NCBI RefSeq assembly: GCF_028769735.1
Contig: NC_088177.1
Span: 14,634,599-14,698,598, forward strand
Direction of reading: 5' to 3'
Source of the DNA: Zonotrichia leucophrys gambelii
Taxonomy: Eukaryota > Chordata > Aves > Passeriformes > Passerellidae
DNA length: 64,000 nt
The notes beneath the pieces were generated by a model. It searched no databases and was not told the DNA's origin. It worked only from the letters and a program-made list of their open reading frames with translations. Below are positions 28,501 through 42,400 of the stretch, in pieces (within the stretch, counting starts at the first letter, position 1; the number at the start of each line of letters is the position of its first letter). The translations under genes and the position numbers were made by a program.

Positions 28501-31500
28501 ACCTCAAAATTCTCAAAAAACAGCTGAGCACGTTTTAAAACTTGAATGTAAACTCCTGAGGCAGCCTGGATTAAGAACTTCAGACAAGATCTAAAATAAC
28601 TGTGGTTTTCACCTAGTGCAACAGCATGAGTCCTTTCACTTTCTATTACTGTTAACATTAGATGCTAGTTGTCAGGTATGGTTTTATCTGGGCTTTCAGT
28701 CCTTTCTTTAGGACCTCTTCTTTTATTTAGCCAGGAAGTGTCTGTGTAACTACTAAAATAATAATATGAACTGTGGTTTTCATTGTAGCATTTCAAATTT
28801 TGCTTGTTGCTTCAGAATGAATAATTAAGTTTTAAGCTGTGAAAAGTCTTAAAAAATTAAGTTAGGTGAGGGATCGTGCAAACCACAAGCCATATCTATG
28901 TCAGATATTTCACCAATACTTTTATTGTTTGGTTTTTTTCATGTTTTTCTGGTTTATTGCATGCAAAATGTCTGAAATGGAGTCTTTCTCAACTGCTGTG
29001 AAATCAAGCTAATTCTAAGCAGTATTTCAAGCAGCTGCCGAGAGTAGTATAAGTCCATAATCAGACCTTACAATTCACAAGGAGATGCTGGTTAAAAAAC
29101 TACCCCATAATAGCTTGTATGATTTTTTGCATGTCTTTGCTATCAGGCTGAGTTTTGCCTTGGATTGATTTAGTTTAGCATTAAGAGCTCTTTCTAAACC
29201 CTCACCACTCTGTAATTATTACTTGCCTCTAAGAAATGGACTCCCATTCTCAGAGGAAATCTTCAGTAGCTGTGTCACAGTGTCTGTGGATCTCCATCTG
29301 AATGTTGGATTATTTTAGCCACTAGCACAAGGCTCCTGGAACCAGCTGTCTTTTCCTGATCTTCCTCCTAATTAGGGGTGCCAACAGTTGTAGCAACACT
29401 TGCCCAGCAATGTTATTCCTTGCTGGAATCTCTGTCACATTACTGTTGGAGGCTGGTAGGCAACTTGATGATTTCACATAAACATTTTAAGTAAAGCTTT
29501 GTGCATGATAATAAAATTTTAAAGATTACCTGATGCTGAATTAAGACCAGCACTTCACACTTGGCTCCCAAACTAAATAACATTTTTTTCAGCTTTGAAT
29601 TTGCACTGATGGCATGAAGGGAGGAAGAAACATTTGCAAGGACTAGTTTTGATGGCACCTGTCTAGCCACTTGTCTGCTTGTAAAATTGCTTTAGAAGCT
29701 ACAGCTCTGTCACTTGGTTGTGGTGGTACTAGGCATAAAATGAATGCAGAACTATTGCAATTTCCTTAAGAGGCTCAGTACTCTGTTTTTAATAGATTTT
29801 TCCTTATAAATGTATAAATATGACCGGATCCCTACTGAAGCTAGTAAAGAGAAATGTGAAGGAGCTAGGTAAATTAACTCTGGGTATTAGCAATGTGGCT
29901 GCACCTGGAGGAGTTGAACTTGGCCCTGTGCAGGTGTTGACAGAGCAGGCACTGAGCAGTCCTGTCCTGAGTGCTGGTTCCCTGAGCTGCTTGGCTGGGC
30001 TTCAGCTTCTCTCCTGGCTTTATTCTACCTGGCCTAACTCACAAATTCCCTGGGATGGTTATTTTGCACTTCCAGATAACATCGGCCTTTCATATTATGC
30101 TAAAGAGGAGATCAGGTTTCGGGTGTTAAAATATTCTGGGAAATGGTTTCTTGGTTCTGGCAGTCCAATCACAAGCCCCAGTTAAAAGGAAGAGCCTTTT
30201 TAATCATCCTCCTGGGTGCTGCTGAATGGGCAAATCGTTCTTGCTTAATTAGGAAGTGATAATATCACTCTTCTGTAATGGAGCTGAACATTGCTGCCAT
30301 CTAGAATGAAATTTGCTAAGGGGAAAAAGAATTTCTCAGCTTTATAGTTCTGATCCTGTTACTGTGGTGGCTGGTGAATAACTTGGTTAGCCATTTTCTT
30401 GCTCCTGCATAATCTGAAATATTTCATTATTGCTTTATTGTCAATCAGAGTCACAGCTTTTGCTCTTCAACAGTTTGAAGTGAACAGAATTTTATTGTCC
30501 TTAAGTGTAACTAACAAAAAAGTTGGTGATTACTGTGACTGCAACTCCACGTAAAGGCAAATGGAATTGGGAATATCCAAGGGTAGGCTTTTCCTTTAAG
30601 CTGTCATTCTGTTACTTAACTCAGTGAAGTTCCAGATTTGTGACTTTAATTCATGCTCATTTAAACCAGGATAGTCTCAAGTTAGAAAATACTACTAAAT
30701 GTTCTATATATGTCATATAAAACATTAATGGGATTTACAGATTCTCCCAAATGCATGGTAATGAAAATTAGTATTTTTGAATGATTTTGTTTTCTTAAAT
30801 GCTCTCAAATGAGAAAGCTTAGAAAATTTGTTTCGAAGATTTGTAATAAAAAGAAGCTTTTCCTTAATGTTTGGAATTCCATCTTAAATTGTGTAGAACA
30901 TTCAAAAAGGCCATTCAAGTAAGAGAAGATGTATTTGACAAATAATTACAGAATTATGTCCATGCAGCAGGAAAAGTAAGAGAATAACACAGTATTGTAA
31001 TGGCAAAGTTAAAGGGTAAGTATGCAAATTTGTTTAGCATAGGTATGGAAAAATTACAGATGATCTGAACTTATAAATCAGATCTAAAATTTACGAACCC
31101 GATGTTCATCAGTTTTCTTTTATAAGGATTAGGGCTTTCTTCTGTCAGTTGCAACTTGGATAATTTTTTGTTTGTCCCTTTAATGTCTTGATAATTCATC
31201 AGAAAAAGGACATAATTCATCAAAACAGCATCATTCGATGCACAAGATGCAGTCAGTGCTTTAAACAGCAGGATGCAAAAAATCCTGATCTGACACAGAA
31301 CCATTTGGGGGGAGGAATTGTAGTTCTTATGGAAAACCAAGCTGGTTAAAATAGGAAATGTGCCCAACAGAAAGAAGCAGGTTCTTTAAGTGTTTGAGAA
31401 GGTGTGAGATATTTCCCTCCAGCCCCTCTTACGACTTCAGACAGCTGGTTTTTGAGTGAGGGTGATTGTTGAACTTTTCCACAGAGATTCTGTTATACTT

Positions 31501-31554
31501 AAGTTAACAATTGAATAACCTATTCAGTGCTTCTTCTATTTTGCTTTTCTGTAG
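19506..31554 (+). other. GULP1: GULP1 coding intron 1
   Basis: A 12.0-kb GT-AG intron (donor GTAGGT, acceptor tttctgtag) between the first and second coding exons. It is AT-rich, with a short AC run near 19739-19750. An AT-rich palindromic cluster (repeated TTAATTAATAA-like words) lies near 27840-27880. The open frames inside are short and unrecognisable. I saw no LTR, clear CR1 tail or RNA gene in it. Confidence 0.85.
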
Positions 31555-31616
31555 ACAAAACATGGATGCACACTCCTGAAGCCTTATCAAAGCATTATAT
31601 TCCCTATAATGCAAAG
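31555..31616 (+). CDS. GULP1: GULP1, second coding exon
   Basis: A 62-base exon between acceptor tttctgtag (AG at 31553-31554) and donor AAAG|GTAAGA (GT at 31617). Joined to the single leftover base of the first exon it encodes [20 protein letters not shown] plus K, residues 10-30 of GULP1. This is the segment just before and entering the PTB domain. The human protein, as I recall it, has Phe where this bird has Tyr ([10 protein letters not shown]), a conservative change. The exon ends in phase 0. Splice sites and frame both fit, so it looks functional. Confidence 0.95.
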
Positions 31617-34600
31617 GTAAGAAAATATGAAGTTATTTTCTCTTCATACCTTTTGAATGCAGCACATTCTATCTTGTTTTGACTTGAAGATTGCAGAGAC
31701 ATAGATTTGCCAGGTGAAATAATGAAGACAAACTCAGTAAATGTCTGTTTTGCAGGGGAAAATGTTCTGTTTTTAATGGCCAGTTGATTCTTGTTCTGAG
31801 CTATGGTTTACTAGAAGGCAAATCAGTGTTTCTTTTCTGCTTGATGATTTTGTAAATGGATGGAGGTTTTGAGTGCAAAGGAATTTAACATCAGGCTGCA
31901 TGCTTACAATATTATTAAAATTAATGGCACAAACTTCTTTTGAACAATATCAAAGGCAACGAGTAACAACCCTTTCTGCTGGATATACTGAAATGTCAAA
32001 TACTCAGGAAATGTGGTGGAACAATAATGGCATTTTTGTACAGTAAAGCCAGAAGCCTTACTTTAATTTTCTCATCCTAATTGCAGTGAGATAAGTTTAT
32101 ATAAGTAATGGTTTGATTTGTCTAATGATTTCCTTTGACAGGAAATGCATCTTACCTAAATACCTTAGAACATGAAGGTTCCTAAATACCAGCTTAAAAG
32201 ATAGTGTGGTAAAAGGAGGAGAGAATATGGAGCCATCAACATAACTCAGAGTAAACTGAGGAATCTGCAATTATTTGCTCAAATTGATAGTATAATTTAT
32301 TAAAATTCTGTTGTGGACTGTTCTGGATGACGTTCCTTTATGATTGGTATTTCTTAATCTAGAAACCTTTCTTAAAATAGTCAATAAAAAAATTACGTGA
32401 AAATTCCTCGGATCAAATTTTTTAATCTAAATCTATAAAAAAATATTTTTTTCATGGGCCAGGGCTCAGGTATATGACTGTTCCCTGCTTTTGTATTTGC
32501 AATCTTCTTTTTTGTAGCATTGCCACAGAGTTTGTAATGGGAAGTGAAGTCTCTTTCTCAGAGAAAGTTGCCAGGTTTTGGATGTGGTTTTATTCTGTGT
32601 GTTCTCCAACTGAATTTTTGTCCAAAGGATGTATTAGCATTTCACTGAATAGCCTTGCCAGACACCTTGGCTTTATATTGCACTTCTTCAGAGGGAGGAT
32701 TACTTGCTGTGGTGACTGTGCCATGTGTTTTAAGAGCAAGCAGGAGCCATGAGTTTTTTCAAAGCACTGAACAATGTCTGTTCATTTCTGGTCTTTGAGA
32801 GAAAAAAGAAACCTCCTTCATCTTTCACATTTCATTGTCTTGCCTAAGAGCGGATCTGGTGAGTAGGTGTCAGTGCAGCTGTGCAGAAAAAGAATTAGAA
32901 TAGAGAGGATGGTGCTGAGATGGTGGTAACTGTAGAAACAACAGCATCAGCAACTTCTGGAGCAGAAGAAAAGCAAGGAAAACTCCAATCTAAAGGAAGA
33001 CTCTTGGTCCAAAATGTGTTTCCACTTATTTAGGCTGATATGTGCCTAAATGTCCTCTCCAGTTCTGCTCCTGTTTGTTGTTTATTCCAGGGCCTCCTCC
33101 ACCTTTGTGGTGGCCTCTAAGGTCTGTCAGAATACTTGCAGGAAACTGAAATTTTAATACCACATATGTTGGGTTTTGAGTTTGTTTTATTTATTTCTTT
33201 TTTAAGAAAGTTAAACTCATTTTTTTCATTTGGATCACAGTAGAAAATTCTTATTTAGAACTTTCAGTCATTTGATTCAAAGTGAGCAAAAAATTGCTCT
33301 GCTCTGTAACTGGAGTGTAAAGGGTGTGGGATTCCCTACCCTGTTTATTTATTGGCACCTGGAATAAATTCACACAGCTTTTATGAACTCAGCTGGCATA
33401 TGCAGGCATAACCATAATAAATCTAGATGATATTTCCACCTGAGTTCTCAAGTATCATTCTCATTAAGTTTTGCAGTATTTTTCACTTGAAGAGGAAAGT
33501 ATGTATCTATCAATACCTTATGTGGGGTTTGCAGCATTTTGGGTTTTAAGTGAAATGTCTCATTGATTCGGTAACTTGTAGCTATGTTGTGAAATTATGA
33601 TTAAAACCTTCAGAAAGCCTTCATTATACAAGAATTTAACGAAACTCATTGGGTTTTTTTTTCCCAAATTGTTCCAATTCTCTAACATTCAGTTCATGTA
33701 TCTTCAGTGCGTGTTGCGAAGAAAAGACAACACTTCATCTGATTTATATTTCTTTATATGTGAGTGAAGAATGACATGTTCAGAAAATCAAATAAGTTTG
33801 ATGGAAAGTAATACCAGAGATTTTATTTGTCCATGAGTAAGTGAGCTGTGTTCTACTCCACAGTTTTTTGGATGAAGATTAGTGTGGATGGAAAAGTGGT
33901 TGCTGTTCTTTATAAGACACAAAAATAGTTTCTCTTACACTAATCTGAGATGATCAGAACATGGGCAGAGCTTACTGGGAAAGATGAAGTTTTGTTGATT
34001 CCTAAAACAACTCATTGATAAAATGCAGTTCATGAGTTGACTGTTATTAAAAAAAAATCCTAGCAAAGTTAACTGGAAATTAAAAGAAAGCTGCAATATT
34101 GACAAGTGGCCTCTTTTCTTTACCAGTTGGAGAGAACCTTTTTAACAGAGAATTAGTAATGTCATGTTATCTCTTAAAACATGCACCTCCAGGATGATTT
34201 ATGGCCATAATTCTCTTTGCGAGAAAACATGAGCTGAGTTGTTTCTTCTGCAAGTAAAATCCAGGAAACATGAGTCTCCTAAGGAAGCCCTGAAATATAA
34301 AACTGTCTTGAATGTCTCTCTCTTTTCCAACACACCCACTCCTACTTTGCTGGTTTGAAATTAGCTGATTTTGGCGTGATTTTGCACAGTGTAAACCTAT
34401 GAGGCTGTGGGTTTTTTATTTGTGGGAGGGATGGGACAGGGGTGTTTATTTTGCCTCTTCAATTTTCTTTTGTTTGCTTTTGTTCTGTTACTGTTATTTT
34501 TTTGTGTTTAGTGGTTTTTCTTGGATCCTTTTTTTTTTTTCTGCTTATCTTACTGATATCTTGGTCTACCAGAAAGCACTGATAAGAAGATTGCTCACCC

Positions 34601-35504
34601 TTCAGCATGCTCTGGATATGTGACCCTTGTTTAGTGAAGCCAGAATTTTGACATCAGTTTGTGGCCCTGTGTTTTTTTAACTGTGTCACTACAAATGAAA
34701 GCATATTGGTCCCACTTTTTTTTTCCTCCCAGAAAGATAATTTAGAATTTTCATAATACAGTACCAAATATAGACTTTTTGAAGTGGTGGTGTGACAGTT
34801 TTAATGTCACCTGGATATAAAATTGTAAGGCAACCCCAAACTTCTGTGTTAATTTTTTCTGTAATGGTCCTTAATTAAGAAGGGATATTTGTGGTTTCTT
34901 CTGTACTGTAAAGAAAATCTCTTTTGCCCTTAAGGCAATTCTTTTGATTTGAGGTCACTTTCCTTTCTGCAAAACAAAAGTGGTCAAAGTGTGACTTTAT
35001 AATGGAATAAGACTGCAACCTTTAAATAGGGCTGGTGGTTGTCATCCCCTGAGTGCTGCCTTTCTGCCAGTCAAAAGCTGCCCCAACCAGCCATGTGTAC
35101 TATGTCTCTCTGTGGGAATTGTGTCTGTAATCCCCTTCAGACTCACTTGCTTATTTTTTGGCTTATGTCAAACTTCCACAAGCGCAGCTTTCCGTTTTGC
35201 AGCGAGAGATTGTGCTTTGCCAGCCTGGTGTTTGTGTTGGCAGCTGGCAAGGCAGGGGTCGGTGGCTCTGACCTTACACAAGGCAGAAATGCTGCCCTTT
35301 CCCATGGCAAGTGATGGCACATTAAACCCTTGGGAGGATGTTTCACCAAGAGATGTCACAGCTCCCAGTGCGCACTGGCCTGATGCTGGCTTCACACTCA
35401 CTTTCAGAGTTTGCATATTGTCAGCTGCTGGTTTGATTCTTGATGTAGCAGTTTCAATTTGAAAGCTTGGAGTTAAATGAAAAATTTCAAAAAGCAGTTT
35501 AGTA

Positions 35505-35565
35505 ATGGTCACACTTTATGATCTGGAAGGTCTTTTCCAACCCAAATGATTATGTAAGTCTGTAA
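35505..35565 (+). mobile_element. CR1 LINE 3' tail (very short)
   Basis: A run reading 'atgatctggaaggtctttt' followed by 'ccaacccaaatgattatg' matches the terminal block of avian CR1 elements on the plus strand. Only the last 50-60 bases are recognisable. The upstream sequence has decayed or was never copied. Boundaries are approximate. Confidence 0.55.
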
Positions 35566-37494
35566 CAGAAGACCTCCTTTGGCAGTACCTAAAACTCATA
35601 GTCTTCACTGTAGGACAATGAACAGATTATTTAGATTCTCAACTATATGCCATTTCTTTTTCCATGTATTTTTTATTGTCATTTAATGGCAAATATACTC
35701 TTGTGGAGCAGGCATTTTGGTCAAATGATGTCACTATGGTTGCAGGGCTCTAGATGCATTTCTGTCTTTTGAATATCTCCACTTTGCTATCATTAGTGTA
35801 CAGTATTATTAAAACCACATTTTTGTGGCATAAACTGCACTTCTACTACAATTATTTTTTTATTGCTATAGAAATTCTCTTTTTCTATCAGTCAGCATTT
35901 CAGCAGAATGATCATGACTGTATCATTAAAAGTAATGAAAAAATGTCAAATGTCAAATTATATGTAGCTTTCTCAAGTCAGCAGAGTTACAAGGCACACT
36001 ATTTAAGATATGTGGTGAAGATAGATACAGCAAGATATTTCAAACAGAGGACAAAAATGTTGAAAATTAGAAACTACTGCAGTAGAAGAGAAATAATGAG
36101 TTTTCCTGCTTTATGTTTATTATAATTAGAATTAATGACTTAATACCAATTAATTTTCATTAGGGTTCCAAAATGTCTTGCATGTGATGATAATTAATTT
36201 AGTGTTTAAGCACAGGAAAAATTAGTTTAGTGAAAACACCCGAATGAGATAGGAAAGCAAAAACTTGTAATTTTACAAGGCAATGCAAATTTGAACTTCT
36301 TAGTTATTTCTGATACATTACAGTCATTAATTTGGGGCTCGTTATACTAAAGATGAATAAACATGCAAATGAAATCTAAAATATTTAAAGTCTGCAACAG
36401 GTACTCTCAACAGACTTGGTTTGATTGCTGTTATTCTCCAGAAGAGGGCCTCCTTCAAGAAAAGAATCAAATTTATGAGCAATTCCAGTGTTTGTTCTTT
36501 AAATTCCATTTGTGTATAGTAATGCAAGGCAGTTTAGTGTAATGGATGATGTTTCATTTCTTTCCTTTTTCTGGAAAAGGAAAAAAATAAGGCCTATGTG
36601 TTTGAGTGAAATGGTTGTGATAGGTTCCAGTTGGAAACAAAAAAAAATTACAAAAAACACTGGTCATGTTGTCAATACTTTATGAACTCCAACTGAAGGA
36701 CAAACCAGTAGCTTTTGATCTGTTCCCCATGGCTGCCATCTTCTTTGAGGTTCTGCTTGCCATCCTTTGGGCTTTTCATAAGCTCCACTTTCCTTGAAAT
36801 TTCTGTGTCCTGTGTGACTTAACTTCATGTACAACTATGAAACATTTGCAGCACAAGAAAGTTATGGGGGCTGGAGTTTCTTGCAGGAATCACAAATGCT
36901 TCATACCAATTTCTGGCATTCAGCATAGGATCTGAAAAATAATTGGAGTCCCTCTCTCAGTAATGCAGTAAGATGTTAAAAATGTGATAAAACAGGTTGA
37001 AGACAGAGCCCCTTGTCTACATTGAAGCTGATGAGTGATCCACCACAGCCCTAAAGTATTTCCTATCCTGAGCAAGTTTTAGGTTTCCTTTGTATGCAAG
37101 CAGTTTGCTTCTCTCACATAAATTGCCATCACATCCATTTTAATTTAGCACCTTGGCTGCTTAATTACACTTCTTCATCATCTCTGATTTAAACAGTCTA
37201 ATTTGTACCTCTACCATCAGAGAAAAAATATTTTTAAACACCTTAAGAGCTTGAGATAAATTTTTTTGGTAGAAAGTTCTAAAATCAGTTATTTCAGACA
37301 TTGATATGCTTTCTAACAAGTATAATCTGGATTGAAAATACAAATCTGCAAAAGATTTAGCTCATTGTTGGATTTTGAAGCACCTTCAATTTTAGGAAGA
37401 GGGAATGTCCTCTGTATCCTTGAAGGTTGCAGTTGTCCCTTGGCGGTCCAGCATTTGGATTAGAATTTGCTTTGGGAATTGAAGTGAAAGAATC

Positions 37495-37720
37495 TAGTGT
37501 AATAGAGGCTGGAAGGACCTCTGGAGATGATCCAGCTAATTCCCATCTGAGAAGTTATTTCCAAGCCAGGTGGTACAAAGCAGAGCCTTATGCAATTGAG
37601 CTTTAAATGCCATTAAGGGCAGAGATTCAGAGCCTCTTGGCAGCCAGTTCCAGGACATAATTCCCTACCATTGTGACTTCTTTTGCCTTATTTCTAGTTG
37701 TGATTTTGTACAGCTTGTGA
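37495..37720 (-). mobile_element. CR1 LINE 3' fragment, minus strand
   Basis: On the plus strand this reads as the reverse complement of a CR1 3' region. It starts with 'ggctggaaggacctctggag' and 'atgatccag', and later has a 'ttggcagccagttccag' block, matching the order of the family read backwards. It is a diverged, non-coding, 5'-truncated copy within GULP1 intron 2, opposite in orientation to the gene. The edges are estimated. Confidence 0.75.
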
Positions 37721-38984
37721 CTCTCAGCCCTGCGTACACATGGACCTGGTGTGTACACCAGGCTCATCCCCTTCAGGCTGCACAAGTGCAGCTCCGTTTT
37801 TCCTGACCATCCTTTTCTCTGTCACATTCCTCACTGCTGTCAACCCCAGCTGAGGTTTGGCTTTTCTAAATTGGTCCCTGCATGCCTGGAAAAGCTATCC
37901 ATATTCCTCCTATGTTCCCTGTGCCAGGTCCCCCTTCCACGCCCTCCCCTGTGTATCTCTGCCAGCTGTAGCTGGATGCTCAGGCAGCTGTTCAGGGATG
38001 CAGGAATGCTTTTGGGAATTATGCAGGCTAGCTGATTGCTGCCTGGCCTGTGGCTTTAATAGGAAATGTGATGTTTTTATCTTACTAAGAGGCTTCAACT
38101 ACCGCAGCAGTTGGTCTAGTAACATTTCACGTGGAAGTCAGGCTTAGTTTAAGCTTTCAAGTGTGAATGCAACTTAAGGGAAACTATGAAATTGCAAGTC
38201 CTTATTTACCCTGCAGGGCCTGAAAAGTTTCCCTGTTGGGGTGCCCCTACAGGGAATTGCTGGATGTTGCTGCTCATGCAGAGCTGGTCTCCTGGTGGCA
38301 GAGCATTGGGAGCTAGGATTCTGATGTTCCTGGAGGCAAAAGTATTGCCAAGTTTCACACTTTGCTTAGATATTGGAAAGAATTTGGTCTAGGTGTAACT
38401 TTAAGCCTTGTGTTTTATTTTACTTCAAGAATGGGTATTGTTCTGTTTTGTCTAATAATCAGTTGCAGAAGGGCTAGAAACCCATGGCATCTGTGTAACT
38501 TCTGGATTGTGTGGCACATAGTTTATACATGTGTGGTAAACTTTTCTTTCTGGCTCAGAACTTGTTTCAGCCTTTTACTACAAATTTTGGTTTCCTAACT
38601 ATGTATATTGTTTTGGTTGAGTTGGAAGATCCACATCAGGACATTCTGTGGTGTTGATTTCTCTGGCATAGAAGACTTATGTGGATGATGCAATTAACAG
38701 AGTACATTGGTGAACAACATAGCACCTGAGACCCAACCTATGCTAGGTATACTCTTTAGGTTATTTTTATTGTATAATTTATTATTCTTTATGTAGATTA
38801 TAATTATTCTTCTAAATTGTGATTCTTAGTGTAGAAGCACTCTTTGTTGGAATGAACAACCATGTGTTTAAGTGTTAATCCAAAAAGTTCTGAAAGTAGA
38901 ATATATATTTTTTTTTATAGAAAAGGCACTAGGAGGTTTTTCTGTAGCAGTAATAGCAACTCTCAGCAGCAGTTCTTCATAATA

Positions 38985-39412
38985 TTGCATTTAGAGCACA
39001 AGTCCTATGAGGAGCTGCTGAGGGAGCACCAGATGCTCCCCAGATTTTTTCCCCATGGACACAATGAGGTTGAAGGAAAACCTTACTGCCTGCTATATGT
39101 ACCCAAAAAGAGGTTGTAGACAAGTGGGGGTTGGTGTCTTCTCTAAGGTAATAAGTGACAGGACAAGGGGAATTCGCCTCCAGTTTGCCAGGAGAGATTT
39201 TGGTTGGATATTAGGGAAAATTTCTGCTCTGAAAGGGTGGTCAGACATGGAACAGGCTGTCCAGGGATGTGGTGGAATCACCAGCCCTGATAGTGGTCAA
39301 AAACCATGTGGTTGTAGCACTTAGGACATTTTTAGCAGTGAACATGGTGGTGCTGGGTTGCATGCAATGATCTTAGAGACCCTTTGCAACCTAACTGATT
39401 CTATGGTTTAGT
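38985..39412 (+). mobile_element. CR1 LINE 3' fragment, longest copy in the window
   Basis: About 430 bases of recognisable CR1 3' end on the plus strand. It starts near 'cctatgaggagctgctgagg', passes through 'aagtgacaggacaaggggaa', 'ggaacaggctgtccaggga' and 'tggtggtgctgggttg', and ends with a 'gatcttagagaccctttgca'-type terminus and 'tgattctatgg'. This spans the end of the CR1 second open frame and its 3' UTR. Frameshifts and stops make it non-coding. It is the best preserved CR1 copy here. Confidence 0.88.
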
Positions 39413-42400
39413 ATTGAACTCAGCATCTGAAGCATATTTCTAAAGATACCATGTTAACAATGAGTTTCAAAGTATGTTTTGTACAGTTGCATCTCTGGCC
39501 TTCCCTGGTATTGTCTCACAAGAGGTGAGCAATGAGGTTGTTGAGACAAAAGTCACAAAATCATTAGAAGCTTCATAGCGGCTTTTACAATGTCATTTTC
39601 CTATTCTTCAGAGAAAAACTATGTCAGTATTTGAGTGTTAATCTTCTAAAGTCTGTGATACTCAGAGTCATGAGTTCCTCAGCCCTGGCTAAGAGCAGGC
39701 ACTCACTGAAGGAGCAGTGAGTGATCTGCCTGTTCAAAACAAATGAATAAAGCTCAGAGCTCTGCCCAGTCAGAATTAACAGAGCTAGAAAGAGTGTGCA
39801 AAGACCTTAGGGTCAACAAAGATTTACTCAACCCTCCACATCCCTCTCTGTTCCTTCCCTGTTGCTCATATTTATTCCCTTGCCTCTCCCTAAGTCTGCT
39901 TGGAACTGCCAGTTAGGCTCATTAGCATCTCCTCTGGGATTCCCTCTGCAGCTCTGTTTCCAGAGAGCTGGCAGCTGTGGGAATGGGAGGTTTCTGGAAG
40001 AAGGCCTTTCAGCCTCTGCACTGTCAAGTATCAAGTGACTTGCATGTCTGACACTGGAATTAGTAGGGTTTAAACATCTGGATTTTTGTCCTTGTGGGCT
40101 AGGTGACCCACAGCTGTTTCTAGCTTGGTTTGCTTTAGATTAAATCAGGCCTGCAGGTGAATTACTCTTTCTTATCTCTAACATTCAATCTCAGCCTTTC
40201 TATAAACTAGAAACAGAGCTGGTTTATAGAGAATAAGAGAGTGGCGCAATATTCTAAACAGAAAATTCTACAAGGAGATAAAATTTTAAAAACAGAGCCA
40301 AGACTACAGGAGTCTGTCCAAAAGCCAGGCTGTTCACCATTCAGGAAAAGTTTCACATATGCTGATCTCCATGAGGATTCTTCCTCTAATAAACCATCAG
40401 ACAAACCACCAGCTGCAGTCCCTGACTTTATTAACTTTAATAAAATCGCAATGTACACTAGTCAGCTGCAGATCCTGGACTGCAATAAATATTTCAGAAA
40501 TGTCTCCTTCTGATCACTTTGGCTCAGAAAGGGTAAAACAATCTTGGCCTGTTTTAAAAAGCATTTTGAACTTTGAATACAAGAATGTTAGGTATAACTT
40601 ATTAGAGGAACTAGTATTTTTCTGGTTTGGAACATAGCAGAGGAGAAATATTTGCATTAAGTTATTTGTAAAGCTTTGTTTAAATGTTTTGCATTTTCAC
40701 TAGGAATTATGTGCCACTAAAAGGGAATGATGGGTTACATTGGTCTAAACTTTCATTTTTTTTCTTCAGTATTTTTATAACTAATATTCTCTTCCTTCTG
40801 AATCTTTAGGAAAGTCCAAATGGGGCCAGTCCTATTGTTTTACAATTTATTTTGCAATGTGTTGCTGTAGTATTGCTGAAAATAGGGAAAATATAGAAAC
40901 AGGGATGTCCATTAAATCTTTGAAATGTGTAGAACCAAGGGTTGCATTTGAAGGGAAAGGTAACTTGAAGCATGAACTAGAAAAGTCCTTAAATCTTATC
41001 TTGTACTATTGCTGTAGCTCCCAATGCTTCTGAGTAGAAAGAAACTACAAGGGCAGATAAGTAACTCAACAAATCATGTTAATTAGAACTAAAAGATTAG
41101 GTGGGAGGCAAACCTTGTTTACTCATGAATACAGGTTTTATTGTGGAAAATTCCATTACAATCAGGAATTTATAGGTCTTCTTAAGTCAGAGTTTAGAAG
41201 CCATATCCCATATCCTCACTTTATGAGGCATTGAGGACCTGAAACTCTCAAAGGCAAACACATTCTCAAAATGAAAAGCATTCCCCAAAATTGCATGTGC
41301 ATGCTTAATGTTCAGAATAATCTTAAATCTTTAAAACTAGGTATGGGTTTAGGGGTTAAATATTGGGTTTTGAAGGGAGGCAGGTGGGAAGGTGGGACCT
41401 CTTCACATGTTCTTTTTTATCTTTGAAATTTGCTGAAGCACTCTGAGTGTGTGCTGTATGACAGAACACTTTGTTAATTTTGTGCTGCTTATAGCTTTTT
41501 ATTTGTGTTAGTGTTGGCTGTTTGATGTGTATGAGGAAGAATAGGGTCGATGTTTTATATTGATTTTCATCAGTAACACTCAGAGGTACTAACTGAAGCT
41601 GTGCTGTGCATTTCCAAGGGGTTACTGCAATTTATCACAGTTCATTAGATCATAAATTCTTTGAAGCTAAGGGCTATCTTTTTGATGTTTGTGCAGCCTC
41701 TAGAATAATGAGAGGGAGGCTGTAGGTGCTAGCCTGATGCAAGTAGTCATAGATCAAAGCTCAGAATAAGTAGGCAACAGAAGACCTTGGACTTCTCTCA
41801 TGAGCTTTTTTCTCAGCTGGGATAATTAAATGATAATGCAGATAAGAAATTGGTGACTTAATATCCTCAGCTTAAAGATAAGGAACAGAGGTAATACTGA
41901 AGATTTTCCACATATCTGCCCCAAATCCTTGTTCTCGAATCCGACCCCAAATTTTGAACTCTGCTTTCATGCCTTGAGCTCAAGATTAAATGTCTTCTCA
42001 ATACCTGTTCTCTTAGTGAAAAGGATTAGGTTGCTATTTAGGGAAGATTCCATGTCCTTATGTGAAGGATTTTTAAATACAGAATCAGACTTTTCTGATT
42101 CTATGTTCACCTAATGATATGAGTATCATTTTAATGATCGAGTCCAGATTAATTTTACCACTTCAGCACCAGATTGAGGTCTTTTATTGAAAAACATAAC
42201 ATTTTTTATGAAGTAAGAAGTGAAAGCCAATATTTTGTTGGATTAATTGCCATTGTAAAATAATTTACAGATTACTTTCCATCTCAGTTATGTTCTCCTA
42301 AAAAGTTCATCCAAGATGTTCATCTCATCTGCTGGTAGATCTAAGGTCACGATAATGGTGGTTTCATTTTATATCTGATGTTGCCAGGTCGAAATATTTT

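Noticed and set aside
40241..40513. 90-codon plus-strand frame resembling a short acidic/Ser-rich protein
   Set aside because: No family recognised and no flanking splice sites that would join it to GULP1.
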